Shown one piece after another: positions 32,331-43,749 of a DNA stretch of 64,000 nt. The notes below the pieces were generated by a model. That model did no database searches. It was given only the letters and a program-made list of their open reading frames with translations, and was not told where the DNA came from. Both the position numbers and the translations under genes were made by a program. This DNA comes from Ctena decussata (Eukaryota > Mollusca > Bivalvia > Lucinida > Lucinidae). The stretch's first letter is position 1; each line of letters begins with the position of its first letter. The stretch covers positions 21,228,102-21,292,101 of the forward strand of contig OZ022501.1 in the NCBI GenBank assembly GCA_963989385.1, written 5' to 3'.

Positions 32331-33742
32331 CAGAAGACAACCAAGCGCGCCTCATGGGTATCTGATTCTCAAAGCAAAACCACTGATATATAGGTCACAG
32401 TGAGCTAAAAATAGTGACAAGTCATTTGCTGAGTCAGATTGAACCATTATCCCAGGTATGGTGGATATCTACTAAATAGTGCTTAAGATATGTCAAAATC
32501 ACTGAACCATGAAATGTAGGTGACAGTGACCTATAAATACTATGAGGTCAATCGCAATGTCAAACTGATCCCTTATGCCACGTATGATGTTAATCCATCA
32601 AACAGTTTTGGAAATGTAAGGCAAAATCACTGGACCATGAATAAAGGTCTAGGGCACAGGAGCAAGCTTGCATGCTTTGCAGCTGCTGCAATTATAGGGA
32701 CATGCTAAGTGATCTAGCAGCAACTCTCTAGTTTCAAAGGTATCATCAGCCAGGCCGCGTAGCGCAATCGGTAGGGCACCTGACTCATACGTTAGAAGTC
32801 CTGGGTTCGAAACTCGGTCTGGCCACATACTTTCGTTTCTCCTTCCGTTGATTCAAGAAGGACTGTTGTCAGTTACTGGCGAAAAAATGTGCACTTAGTA
32901 CTGGTTAACCGCTTAGGATGTCCAAGCCTGCCCAGGAATAGTGTGGTTAGGTTAACTGACTGTCCCGACAAGACCAAAGCTGTTTACCGTGGACGTTAAG
33001 CATCAAATCAATCAATCAAAGGTATCATAAAAAATAAAAATTTTGCCTGAAAAAATGGTGCCAAACAGCAAAGTCAGTCAGCCGTGAGATATTGGTCAAG
33101 GACATATAATAGTGTGATGCATCTGCTGCAGTCACATGGATTTGTATATATGTATCAAGTATGATGGCTGTAGCTACTGTTGTTTGTAAGAAACAGAGTT
33201 AAACATAATTGTTAACATTGGTTAACCTGATCACGGACGCCGACGAGGACGCCGACGAGGACGCTGACGTAAACGCTGACGCAGACGCTAACGCATACTC
33301 GGACTACAACGCAGGGGGTATAGCATAAACTCTCCTTTGCATTCCCAAAGGCGAGCTACTGTAGTTTGTAAGATACTTAGAAAAAGTTTTATGCCAGGTT
33401 TGATGTTTGTAGGTATCATCGTTTGCGAGAAATGGACATAAACCCTAGGGTCGACGCTCGGGTCGACGTTGCTGTTGATGGACAGATTTACAAAGTCAGC
33501 AGATCATAAAATATAGGTCAAGGGTAAAAATAAGAGCAACAGCCCTCGAGAACATTCTAAGAAGAAGCTTTATGCAAGGTTTGATGATTGTAGGTATTAT
33601 GGTTTGCGAAAAATGGACTTATCACTAGGGTCGACGCTAGGGTCGACGTAATTGTTGACAGACGGACGGACGGAATGACTGACGGACGGACAAGTGAACT
33701 CCTCTATTGCACCTTGCTAAAGCAGGTGCAACAAAAACAGAA
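32331..33742 (+). mobile_element. Hairpin-ended tandem-repeat element, split by a SINE
   Basis: Repeats of ~125 bp with AAAATCACTG(A/G)ACCATGAA occur before the SINE. After it comes a GACGCC/GACGAGG microsatellite (33,236-33,300), then a (GACG)n run at 33,658-33,692. A perfect stem TGCACCTTGC/..GCAGGTGCA (33,708-33,730) ends it, followed by ACAAAAAC. The end matches the element at 18,284-19,102 with compensating G/A changes on both stem sides. Confidence 0.72.
32747..33015 (+). mobile_element. tRNA-derived SINE (family 1), full length, 13 bp target duplication
   Basis: It matches 231-494 throughout, including tRNA head, CAT anticodon triplet, B box and ATCA tail. TCAAAGGTATCAT is duplicated exactly at 32,734-32,746 and 33,016-33,028. 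The exact duplication indicates a younger insertion than the copy at 231. Confidence 0.92.
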
Positions 33743-34055
33743 TCTTCCTCTAATTTCCTACAGTTAAACGTCACCTATTGCAACCAAAATCTTTAATTAT
33801 AATTTAAGGGATGTGCTGCGGCGCCTAAACACCGAGGACGTTGTCGGCGATCCTCCTGTTTGCATTTGTACTTCCTCTAAGTACTGTTACCAGCAGCAGG
33901 TCACATTATAACTAAGTACTGTTACCAGCAGCAGGTCACATTATAATTGGTGATCTTGGCATTGTTAAAATAACAACTTAAGAGAGTTACTCTCCAAAGG
34001 CCCTAAATATAGGGAGCCTAAGTCTTTTAGTTGGAAACAGAAGTAAAGATTAATT
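33743..34055. other. Leader-like sequence with a 34 bp tandem duplication
   Basis: CTAAGTACTGTTACCAGCAG and the bases after it, ending CATTATAA, are repeated head to tail (about 33,887-33,954). The stretch leads into the Penelope-like N-terminal ORF and may be its 5' leader. Confidence 0.5.
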
Positions 34056-34200
34056 ATGGATTCTGTTGAAGACTATGCCAGACGCTGGGCCAAGCAGGAG
34101 GACGTTAAAGTTGACACACTATCTGAGTGGATCAAATCGATAGCGTCTTTGGTTGACTGACGCATCTATATTTTAAGCGCGACCATGTCTACCCAATGTC
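34056..34200 (+). pseudogene. Penelope-like element: N-terminal segment upstream of RT
   Basis: The ATG at 34,056 opens SVEDYARRWAKQEDVKVDTL and SEWIKSIASLVD, then a stop. After it comes TMSTQCHSL in the same region. This looks like the conserved segment that precedes the RT in Penelope-like elements of aquatic invertebrates. Homology ends soon after and the RT expected next is not here. It is a truncated or interrupted copy. Confidence 0.5.
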
Positions 34201-35925
34201 ATTCCCTAATTGAGCCATTTACTTCAAATGTCTTGAAACATTTACTCCCTTTATAGTTATGACGAAAAATGATTTGATGAATTATTTCATGCAATACCTC
34301 CAACATGGTCTAACTATAATATTTGAAATAGAGTTCAGATAATAATATTTGATAAAAGTGACTTTAAACAAAAAATAAGAAATTTTTTAAGCGCATTTTT
34401 CATTCATTCATCACAATCACATGCACGAATAAGAAAAATACCTGTCCATGATCGAATGACATACCTGGTCAAAATCGATATTTTTACGGGCCGCGAAGAA
34501 GTAGGTAATTTGCATTTTAATTCAAAGATTATATTTCATTCCACATTTATTAAAAACATACATTTGCATAAAAATTATACAGTTTATTATGAGACAATAA
34601 CATATTGTCTAACGAACTTTTGTTAAAATATTTGTTCCTGAAAACAGGAAATAAACGAGAGAGAAATCTTTAAATGACGTCTCTACCAACCGAAATGATG
34701 TTGGCGACACCATTATATGTTTTTACTCCGTTCCACTGTTTGTTATACAAAAAAGGATGCCAATTTTCCTTTTTTCAATTTTAGCCCTCATCTATTATTC
34801 TTTTGCAAACACTTTCACTTCACTTCATGTAAATGTAAGCAATGAACTGATTACTTTTTTCATGAACTATCTTGGGTCACTGGCAAAGTTTACATGAAAC
34901 CCTTCGGGGTTCATTCACTCTGCACCCAAGTGATGCGGTCCAGTGCGGTTAACACTTTAATTTTAAACTTCACAAACATGAAATTCATTCCTTATTTATC
35001 GTCATACACAATTCAGATAGTTCCATTGACTGATCATTAACTCTTAGACTTAAAGACAAATATTCCCTACTATATAGAACACACCCCCAGTCTTTATATG
35101 GTTTCTTGACCCTGTTATATCATTACCTATGTGAGAGAGCCTATTTTCTTTCTTTAATGAAATAGCAGTGTCACTGGACTGTTGCATAATAGGATAATGA
35201 CAGCCAATAAACAAGAATATTTGTCTTTAAAGTCGATTGTTAGGATTTTCTAAAGAAAATAATCATTGCTTTACTCTGCTTTCAAAACTTTGCAGTACAA
35301 ACCACGACATTAAAGTCAAAGGGTCTATATCCCTCCTATTTACCTTCTTGCCAAACTTAATGTCTAAGACAACCCAAACGTTATGTTCTTCTAAAATCTA
35401 TTTGTACCATGATCATAAGTGCTACTTATGTGCAATAATTGTTGTCTGTGTCAACTTGAATCCTGTAAATGTATAGGGCAGCTAGATGCATTTTTTCTTC
35501 AAATAATTTCAGTCAAAGCATCAAATGAGTTCCAGATCTACAAAGAATGACAAAATAAGGCTTGGAAGGGGATTTCTGGATATATGAAGACTTGTAAATC
35601 ATTACTTATCAGTCATTCACAATACCACTACACAAAAAATGAATTTCTGCACTACTGTGATACAATTGACCCGGTGCTTCCGAGATGCTTCTCCGAAACA
35701 CTACATATTTGTGGGAGCAACTTGGTCACTTACATGTTCAGATTGAAATACTACTTTTAAATTTATGGCTATAACTTCGAAACACTAGCAGATATAGGAT
35801 ACTAGGAACCCCCTTCCAGCACCTTATTTCTTCATCAACTGCCATTTGAGGCATTTCAAGTGATATGTTTAACACACACATATATATACAATCTTAAACG
35901 CATATTAAGTAAAGCGAAATTTTCA
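34201..35925. other. 1.7 kb AT-rich interval, nothing recognised
   Basis: I see no supported ORF, array or inverted repeat. It may be an inserted non-coding element or decayed Penelope interior. Confidence 0.4.
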
Positions 35926-35929
35926 GCAC

Positions 35930-36172
35930 ATGTGCAATGAAATTCAAAAATGTGATAAACCAAACTTCGGCCTCTGCATTCATTTGTTAGAAGGTTCATC
36001 ACTAACAATCAATTGCGGCAACAATTTTAAAGTACATGAAAACATGTCATGTGACCCTAAAAACGTCATTTATGCTATGAAATGCAGAGGCTGCGATAAG
36101 GAATATATTGGGGAAATGGGGAATTTTTAATAAAACGAGTTACAGTGCATAACCTACAAATTCGGGACCCGA
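35930..36172 (+). pseudogene. Penelope-like GIY-YIG endonuclease, N-terminal half
   Basis: The frame reads CDKPNFGLCIHLLEG, then NVIYAMKCRGCDKEYIGEMG, the VIY...YIG pair of the GIY-YIG fold with its Cys-rich insert. After a stop, VTVHNLQIRDPKTR continues the domain to about 36,170. There an RT-element fragment interrupts it. The last part resumes near 37,890. In Penelope-like elements this nuclease nicks target DNA. Confidence 0.8.
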
Positions 36173-36174
36173 AA

Positions 36175-37341
36175 ACAAGAATACTTAAATGATGTTCCCC
36201 GCACCACTTCTTATGGTGTTTACATTTCTCAGCTTATTCGCTTCGCTAGGGTGTCTAGTCATTTGGCTGATTTCAATGTTCGTAATAAAAGTTTGACTGC
36301 CAAGCTTTTACAGCAGGGGTATCGGTATCATAAACTTCGGAAAGCTTTTCCTAAATTTTATCGTAGGCACTTTGAATTGGTTTCTAAATATAATACAGGG
36401 TTAAGGTCACTTTTGCAACAAGGCCTATCGGAACCTGAATTTTAATTACGCAAAATCGTAGGGAAAACAGAATTTCCTGATCAATTTAAGAAAATTATCA
36501 TGAGATTTAAACACATTGGCTGTAACATAGATGTAATGCGACAGTCTGCATGATTAGTGGTTAACCCAACCCAATCACGGTTGACAACTTTGCTGTCCTC
36601 TTTAATTGCACGCCGGTGGGTCGGGGTTCAGACTCTATGATAGCCCCTACATAAAGCTATATATTAGTTGGTTGGGGCCGGATGTTTTCTGTTTCTTGGC
36701 CCACCAGGGTTCAACGTATGGTCTTCTTTTGCTCCAGTATTCCAGTGGTGTTGCTGCCACCCCTGGGATCTCCAGGTGTCTCAACACGTTTTGGCTGTCG
36801 AGACCTCATCCCTGTTTCATCGAGGTCTTTTCTTGATTTTAATTGTTAACCGTGATGACTCTCTGATGAGTTAGGGGAACTCCATACGAACCGAACTATC
36901 AACTAATTGTGTGTACCGCGGCGGAGGGTGAGGGTGAAGGTTTTGGCCCAGTAAAACCGGTTTAAATCCCCCAATAGTTATTACTGACCGTCCCAAGGCG
37001 GTACTTTCGTTGCGATTGCATTTTTATTTATGTTCGATGCTGTTTAATTTATTGTGTTCTCATTTTAACCCTTCTATAATAAAAATAGAAAATTGGTAAA
37101 GATAATTGTTAAATGTTTTTGTTATAATTTGCTTAGTCTGTTGTAACCCTTCTGTTGGTCTAAATTATATAGTTCAATAAAGATAGCTGAGTTGCCACCT
37201 ATTTTGGAAAAAGCTGCTGACTCGGCTTATCACTTGTAATTTATTGTTTGTTGGGATGTTTTTGTCAATCTTTCCCTTTGATGTTGGGGATAGGGTTGGG
37301 ATCTGATTCAGTCAGTTCCTGAAGTGTAGTTACTCTTTAAA
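36175..37341 (+). pseudogene. RT-element family X: 5'-truncated C-terminus plus 3' UTR
   Basis: The sequence starts in VPRTTSYGVYISQLIRFARV, a hallmark of this RT family, and continues (36,251-36,445) NVRNKSLTAKLLQQGYRYHK and RHFELVSKYNTG with a stop near 36,445. More C-terminal homology continues to about 36,570. The rest is 3' UTR matching 31,325-31,745 and, inverted, 15,640-16,090. The insertion splits the Penelope-like GIY-YIG ORF. The abrupt start is typical of target-primed 5' truncation. Confidence 0.8.
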
Positions 37342-37345
37342 TTAA

Positions 37346-37885
37346 AGGTAGGTTCCTGGACTAGCGATAACAATTATGTCCACAAAATAATTTTGTCTTT
37401 TTCTGAGCAGTATTGAATTCTCTTATTTCTCTGAATTTGTAGCTACTGAGAAACTCGTCAGCTGTTGAAGAAAATAGTTGTTTTCCTTTTTGGTTTATTT
37501 TCTTTCGTTGGAATTCCAGTTCTAAAAATAACTATGTTTCTTATGTCTATAAGTGCGTGATTGCTGATGCCATTCTCCAAAGGTCAATTTTCCCTTGCCG
37601 TGAGCTCTCCTAGAGGTCCTGGCATGGCAGATGGGTTAAAACTATCCCAAAATGCAATGCAGCATGATTTCAACTGCGTTATCTATTTTTGGCGCGAGCT
37701 GAAAATAGCGCTAACTGGTGTGCGAGGCAGAAATAGGAAATCCCTTGCAAAACAACTTTTCTAATATTTTTTTGATTTACATTTTTAGTGAAACTTATTC
37801 ATTCCCTTTTATAAGTGCTTTCCGACAACTTAGATGAAAGATCATCAAAATTATGATGCATTCCAAAGTACAGGAACCTACCTTT
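37346..37885. mobile_element. TIR element with AGGTAGGTTCCTG ends (family H)
   Basis: The left end AGGTAGGTTCCTG is inverted at the right as CAGGAACCTACCT. TTAA lies at 37,342-37,345 and 37,886-37,889, though the right side carries two extra T, so the target could be TTAA or a shorter T/A-rich duplication. The ORF inside (37,561-37,764) matches nothing. It sits between the RT-X tail and the resumed Penelope-like ORF. Confidence 0.65.
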
Positions 37886-37889
37886 TTAA

Positions 37890-38040
37890 TGCAAGCGAAC
37901 ATATAGATAACTGTGCATAAACACAAAAAAACGAGAGATATCATTTTCCCCTTTTATAAGATGTACACTGAAAGCTAAACATTAAGATGTGCAAAAGAAA
38001 AGTTTTTCATAAACAAATTAAGACCAAAACTGAACAGGGC
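37890..38040 (+). pseudogene. Penelope-like GIY-YIG domain, C-terminal end
   Basis: GAACATATAGATAACTGTGC and the bases after it match the end of the other Penelope-like copy at about 39,145-39,290, allowing frame changes. It ends with a KTKTEQ-type tail that runs without a gap into RT sequence at about 38,041, so two copies abut head to tail. Confidence 0.7.
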
Positions 38041-39330
38041 ATTTTAGTATCAGATGGAATTAAATTAATACTTGAAAATAATATATTTTGTTTCAATGAT
38101 ATTTTAAACAAGAAAAAGGCACAGCCATGGGAATAAATTTGCACCAGTATACGCTACATTAACCATTAGAGAAGAAATTATAAAATATCATTGAGGCCAA
38201 TTATGACGCTGATTTTTTTAACTATTTTAAATGCAACTGGACAAGATTTCTAGACGACTGCTTCATTCCTGGGACAAAATCAGAGAAAGAATTGGAACAT
38301 TTGCATTGCACTTTTGAATAACTTACAAAATGACATAACATAAACATTACAATATAGTACCTATGAACAGCCATTTCTAGATGTGATGGTCCAAAACAAG
38401 GATGGAAAATTAGAAACAGACATATACTATAAAGAGACGGACAGTTAGCAATATCTTTTATTTTCCTCCTGCCATCCAAGGCATACAAACATAAACGTGC
38501 CCTACAATCTTGCACGTAGATTGAAAACAATTGTTTCCTAACATCATCTACTTGAATCGAGAATGAATGAAGTAAAGACATTTTTACTCCGTAGAAATTA
38601 CCCTGAACATATCATTAATATTGGTTTAGAAAGAGCAATGAAGCTTGATGTAAAAACTTCAAGGAACGCCTCAGAAAAAGAGATTGGAGCCCGTTATTAC
38701 TTATAGGTCCACTCACAATTAAAAACCCTGAACTGTTAAACGATATCAAATTCAATTTACCAATTTTACAAGAAGATCCCAAAATGGAAAGTATTATATC
38801 AAAATCTAAAATGATTAAAAGCAAACGGCAGCCGTATAACTTAAAACGATTACTCACAAAAGCTAAATTTAATTATGATTTTGATCATGAAGTGAAACGC
38901 TGCAATAGACCAAACTGCGGCCTCTGCATACATTTGTGTGAGGGTAACTCTATTGAATTTAATTGTGGTAAAAAATTATGTACACGAATCAATGACATGA
39001 GAAGTCAAAAATGTTATCTATGTTATGAAATGCAGAGGCTGCGGTGAAGAATGTATAGGGGAGACGGGAAATTTCTTATGAAAAAGGGTCACCGTTCATA
39101 ATCAACAAATCAGGGACCCGAAAACAAGAATGCTCTATATAAGTGAACACATAAATAACTGTGCTGCCCAACTTAATCCTAAATACCTTATTACTTTTTC
39201 CATTCTATAAAATGTATTTTGACAGCCCGTCATTATGACGCACAAAAGAAAACTATTTCATTGACCTTTTAAAACCAATATTGAATAAAACAAGATAACC
39301 CGTGCCATCGAGGTATATGCCATAGTATGC
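38041..39330 (+). pseudogene. Penelope-like RT plus GIY-YIG endonuclease
   Basis: The RT part, read over several frames, has LILENNIFCFND, the GTAMG motif at ~38,118, and an intact F-L-D-D catalytic box at 38,247-38,258 (TRFLDDCFIPG). Downstream are PFLDVMVQNKDG, TDIYYKETDS and RHTNINVPYNLARR, the usual Penelope thumb region, and RRNYPEHIINIGLERAM. A linker then leads to GIY-YIG sequence: CNRPNCGLCIHLCEG (~38,900) and a frameshifted YIG region to about 39,290. The RT start is missing, so the copy is 5'-truncated against the upstream copy. Many frame changes show it is dead. Confidence 0.85.
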
Positions 39331-39720
39331 ATGTACGTATAAATTTCAATTTACCTAGTATATAGAATAAATTAAAATTGTTACACTGCACTGGAACAGT
39401 GCATTACGCTTTATATTTGTATTTTTTGTTTTGCATGCAGTAGGGTTTATTACGCACACATTAGGGTTCGAATGCGTGTGCTGAGAACGTAACGTCACTG
39501 ACGTTTGTTACCATGCAACAATTCGCCACATTGTTCCTGATGATCTGCCATAAGCAGTGAAACCGGTAGAATAGAAAACAAATTGTTACAGTTGTGAAAT
39601 CGGACTTTTTTTTTTTATATATATAAATATATATTAAATTATTTTCAGACGTTCCATCGTGTTAGTTTGATTTTTCATATACAGAGTTCTGGTTCCGGAT
39701 ATTATTTTTGCATTTTTACC
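39331..39720. other. Spacer, no gene seen
   Basis: AT-rich, with a T run near 39,608. Nothing else is supported. Confidence 0.4.

Positions 39721-39721
<1 letters not shown>

Positions 39722-39787
<66 letters not shown>
39722..39787. repeat. (TA)n microsatellite, about 33 units
   Basis: A pure alternating AT run. The Ile/Tyr ORFs in both strands are by-products. Confidence 0.97.
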
Positions 39788-39789
<2 letters not shown>

Positions 39790-39792
39790 CAG

Positions 39793-40035
39793 ACAATGCA
39801 GAACCACATCGTTATAGGGACCGACTCCAGAGGTCGAGGCTTGAGAGACTTCTTCCAATAGTCAGGAGCTTTTCCCCAACCGCATGTGCATCTTGGTGTC
39901 TTCCCCGGGGGCAAGTTTTCAACTGTGAAAGACAAGGTGTGTCATGAAGTGCAAAGGCACCAATCCCTCCATGACGACATACCAATAAACGCATATGTAG
40001 CTGCAGGAATTTGCAGCCTGACCAAGAAAATAAAT
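39793..40035 (+). pseudogene. ORF remnant with GTDSRGRGL motif, SGNH-like, uncertain
   Basis: One frame reads HIVIGTDSRGRGLRDFFQ, a stop, then FPQPHVHLGVFPGGKFSTV and HDDIPINAYVAAGICSLTKK. A hydrophobic strand followed by Gly-x-Asp-Ser, and a later YVAAGI-type strand, recall SGNH-hydrolase-like proteins encoded in invertebrate mobile elements. The match is only to short motifs and could be wrong. Confidence 0.35.
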
Positions 40036-40079
40036 TAGCCAAATTAAACCTATCAATTTTTCTATGACTCTAACAGTGA

Positions 40080-40800
40080 CACTTTAGACCTTTTTAAACA
40101 AGAAATCACTTTTGTTCTTCAAAGATTCTCTTTCTCAAGGTGCCTTTGTCAAAGTTGTTGATCTTCCTGCAGTGTCCTTAACCAGTTGTTATGCTTATCA
40201 TAAAGGCCCGTCAAGTGTTTCTACTGATAAACTTGCTTCTCAGCAGCTTGATCTGGAGGAAGACATAAGAGCTGTCGTTGTCACATTTCAAAATTAAATC
40301 AAGACTGTTGTAAAAGGTGGGAACAAACAAAAACTTAGGGATCGAAACATTAAAAAACAAAGTGTCTAAATCAACACCCTGCTATAAAAGCCTTTACGAT
40401 GGTGTACATCCCAATGTTGCACTTAGGTACAAGTGGTGCAATTTATAAAGGCCTTTACGATGGTGTACATCCCAATGTTGCACTTAGGTACATGCAGTTC
40501 AATTTTCTGTGCACCTTAAGCAATTAAGACTTGAAAGAGCTTTCCCAGGAACGGCTTGTGTCATCCATTTAGTCTGATAGCAATGAGGAAGACACTGACG
40601 CTGTAACTTTGGACTCTTGGGATGATAAAAGATAGAAGCATAATATGCATGAGCCATTAATTAAGAAATCACTTCTTTCTTCAATTACTTTCTTCCACAT
40701 GGTGCCTTTGTCAAAATTGTTAAACTCTCTGCAGTTTCCTTGACCAGTTGTTATGCTTATCATGAACGCCCTTCAACTATTTCTTCAAATGTATTACCAG
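40080..40800 (+). pseudogene. Unrecognised ORF remnant present as two diverged copies
   Basis: 40,112-40,297 encodes QGAFVKVVDLPAVSLTSCYA and YHKGPSS; 40,660-40,790 encodes a diverged second version (GAFVKIVKLSAVSL-like). Between them, GCCTTTACGATGGTGTACAT and the following 30 bases are repeated at about 40,389 and 40,449. It follows the SGNH-like remnant and may be the same element. No family recognised. Confidence 0.35.
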
Positions 40801-40889
40801 TATTGTGTAGCCACAGTCTTCAAAAGTTTTCTGAATGAATGCTTTCAATGTGATGTTGATTAGTCTTTGTTGCCTTGGCGTCCTTCACG

Positions 40890-42885
40890 TCATGCTCATC
40901 ATCTCCAATAAGCTGACAAAACTTAAATACTTTTAAAGATATCTTGCTAACAAGGTCAAAATGCAGAAAGTTTCAAAGGGCCATAACTCCCTCAAAAATT
41001 GACGGAATTCGTTCAAAGGTTAGTCATTTCATCTGCCCATCATCTCCTTTGAGCTGACAAAGTTTAAAGTCCCTAGCTTAAATACTTTTTTAAGATAGCT
41101 TGCTAATAAATTCAAAATGCAGAAATTTTCAAAGGGCCATAACTCCCTCAAAAATTGTCGAAATTTGTTTAAAAGTTAATCATTTCATCTACTCAACACC
41201 TCCAATAAGCTGACAATGTTTAACGTCCATAGCTTAAGGTATTTAGATACACAATAACTCTGTATCGACTTATAAAAACACATAACAGAGTTCTTGTTCA
41301 TGGTGAATCAATCAACTATGGAATATATACACACTTACAAGATCCTAAGTTTTCGGGCAGATACGTCTGTATAAACAGTGGAAACCGTGATCAGACTGTT
41401 CCTTAGGAACCAGAGTGATCAAGGTCTTTACAATTTCAATTCCATCTGCACATTTTTGAGGCATTACTCTATGGTAGACCCGGAACAACAGGAAAATAAA
41501 TAACAGGGCAAGGACCGGCTGTGTTTGCAGCAGGTGCAGTATTTGGACAGTCTTTTTTGGGGATATTTTTTAACTTAAACATTGTTTTTCCAGGAAACAA
41601 AACGGTGAAATGTTTGTTTTTTTGTTTTATTCTGTATCATACAATGTAATTTTACTAAAACAATATGCATAAGCATGCCCCATCGATTAAATATATTTTT
41701 CATGGCGTTTTTCATCAAATTCAATTTTCTTGCATTTTTTAAAAAAGTGTAAAAATATACTTATAATCAAGATAACTGCAATTTTTCTAACCAGTCTGTT
41801 TCAAATACCCTATATTAAAGATTATATGATTTGCAGAAATGAAAGTGCATCCTTGTGCTAGAGACATAAATTTTAATGGAAAATGTGTAAAAAAAAGTAT
41901 GTATAAATACAAAAGTTTGTTTTTTAGGAAAACAAAACGGTGAAAAATTTTCTTTTCTTATCCAAATGTTTTATAGCCCTTTGGGTTATTAAGCTGGTAT
42001 AATGAAATGAATGCCCCACCAATATCTTTATTCACCATTCGTCTACCTTAATTACTTTTCAAGATAATTTGCTGACAACGTCCAAATGTAGAAATTTCCA
42101 AAGGGTCATAACTCCCTCATAATTGGCAAAATTCGTTCAAAAATTAAATCAGTTTATCTTCTCATCATCTCCAAGCTGACAAAGTTTAAAATCCCTAGCT
42201 TTTATACTTTTCAAGATTTCTTGCTGACAAAGTTAAAATGCAGAAATTTTCAAAGGGCCTTAACTCCTACAAAAATCGACAGAATTCGTTTAAAACTTAA
42301 TCATTTCATCTACTCATAATCTCCAATAAGCTGAAGAGGTTTCAAGCCCCTAGCTTAAATTCGTTTCAAAATATCTTGCTGACAAAGTCAAAATGCGGAA
42401 ATTTTCAAAGGGCCATAACTCCCTCAAAAGATGACGGAATTCTTCAAAACTTAATCAGTTCATTTACTTATCATTCCTAATAAGCTGTCAAAGTTTCAAG
42501 CCCCTAGCTCAAGTTAAAATGCGGAAATTTTCAAAGGGCCATAACTCCTTCAAAAATAAATGGAATTCGTTCAAACGTTTATCAGTTTATTTACTTACCA
42601 TTTCTAATAAGTTGGCAAAGTTTCAAGCCCCTAGCTTAAATGCTTATTGAGATATCTTGCTGACATGATTTTATTATGATTTTTTGCCAAATGGCATAAC
42701 TGGAAAAAAGGAGACAACTCGGACAAGAAAAAGAAATACATGTCCGCTAATTTTTCATGTATGAAATTTCAAAACTCTAGCATGCACAGTTCCTAAGATA
42801 TGGTATGCGTAACGAACGTACGCAGGGACGGACAACCCAGAAGCAATATGCCCCCCTCAACTTCTTCGAAGTTGGGGGCATAAAA
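40890..42885 (+). mobile_element. Hairpin-ended ~157 bp core-repeat element, split by a TTAA element
   Basis: Units share AAAGGGCCATAACTCC, CAAAATGCAGAAATTTTC and GTCCCTAGCTTAAAT. The array is broken at 41,238-42,047. It ends with AGGGACGGACAACC, then a stem GCCCCCCTCAACTTC/GAAGTTGGGGGC (42,850-42,879) and ATAAAAA. This end design is shared with 46,871 and 61,322, and the core word with 60,780-61,360. Confidence 0.8.
41238..42047. mobile_element. TTAA-flanked insertion, family G
   Basis: TTAA is at 41,234-41,237 and 42,048-42,051. Removing the 810 bp with one TTAA restores the array word AGCTTAAtTACTTTTCAAGA, which intact neighbouring units show as AGCTTAAATACTTTT. Terminal similarity between ends is only GGTA, so the TIR is very short or decayed. 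A word AAACAAAACGGTGAAA is repeated inside (~41,596, ~41,932). No ORF. Confidence 0.75.
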
Positions 42886-43740
42886 ATGATTTTCATGACC
42901 ACCATGAAACCATACGTGTTCATTCTTTTTTCTGCATATTTAGCCACTTTATGGTGATGTATGTCCACGAAAAATCTCTGAAAACATAGGATACAGTGGC
43001 ACTTTTCGTGGCTGAAGGAATACTTTAAGATGTATAAATATAACGAAAACTCGCAATAAATAAACACTTAAGTTTTCTGTAAGGTTCACCCGCTCATATG
43101 TCCTTCATGGTTCACCTTCATGGCTAATGAGATATTTACATCTCATTCTATCCATTCCTTACCATTGCTCATTGTTTAGTATATTTTGCGATACAGTTTT
43201 GAGAAACATTTTCAACAGGGTTTTCCCCCACTCAAGATTGAGAGTCTCAGAAAATGGTGTCTAGGACTCCCAGAAAAAAAAATCTGTGCACCCACTGGGA
43301 CTCTCAAAACAACCCAAGTCCCAATTCAGTGATGAATTCTTATACAAGTTATATTATTCTTTGCACAATACAAAGTACATAAATAAATGACTTTCAAAAT
43401 AAAGTATTTATGAAATGCTGATTCTATTTGATTTAGGCATTTATGTACTTTTAGCATTGGACTCTTAAAAATTAGTGCGAGTATGTGGGTCCCAAAAACT
43501 CCTGAAATACAAGGCCCAGGAAAAACCTTGATTAAAAAAAATCAATTGCTGATTGTGCCGATTATTAGTGGTCTAAAAAGGATACATTCATTCATGTGCA
43601 AGAAACGGAATAACATTTTTAGCGCAGCTCTTGTTCAAGAAAACGTCGAGGTATTTATATTGTAATAGCCCTGTCAACTGTCAACGTCTGCGTGCAAACA
43701 TATGACATTTTCTAATATCTCTAATATGTTGTTTTTTAAG
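42886..43740. other. No gene or repeat recognised
   Basis: The sequence is AT-rich with only chance ORFs. Confidence 0.4.
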
Positions 43741-43749
43741 ATACTTACT

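Noticed and set aside
32747..32825. tRNA-Met gene
   Set aside because: Same SINE family, with an exact 13 bp target duplication around the whole element.
39667..39947. Ile/Tyr repeat ORFs
   Set aside because: They are translations of the (TA)n microsatellite.
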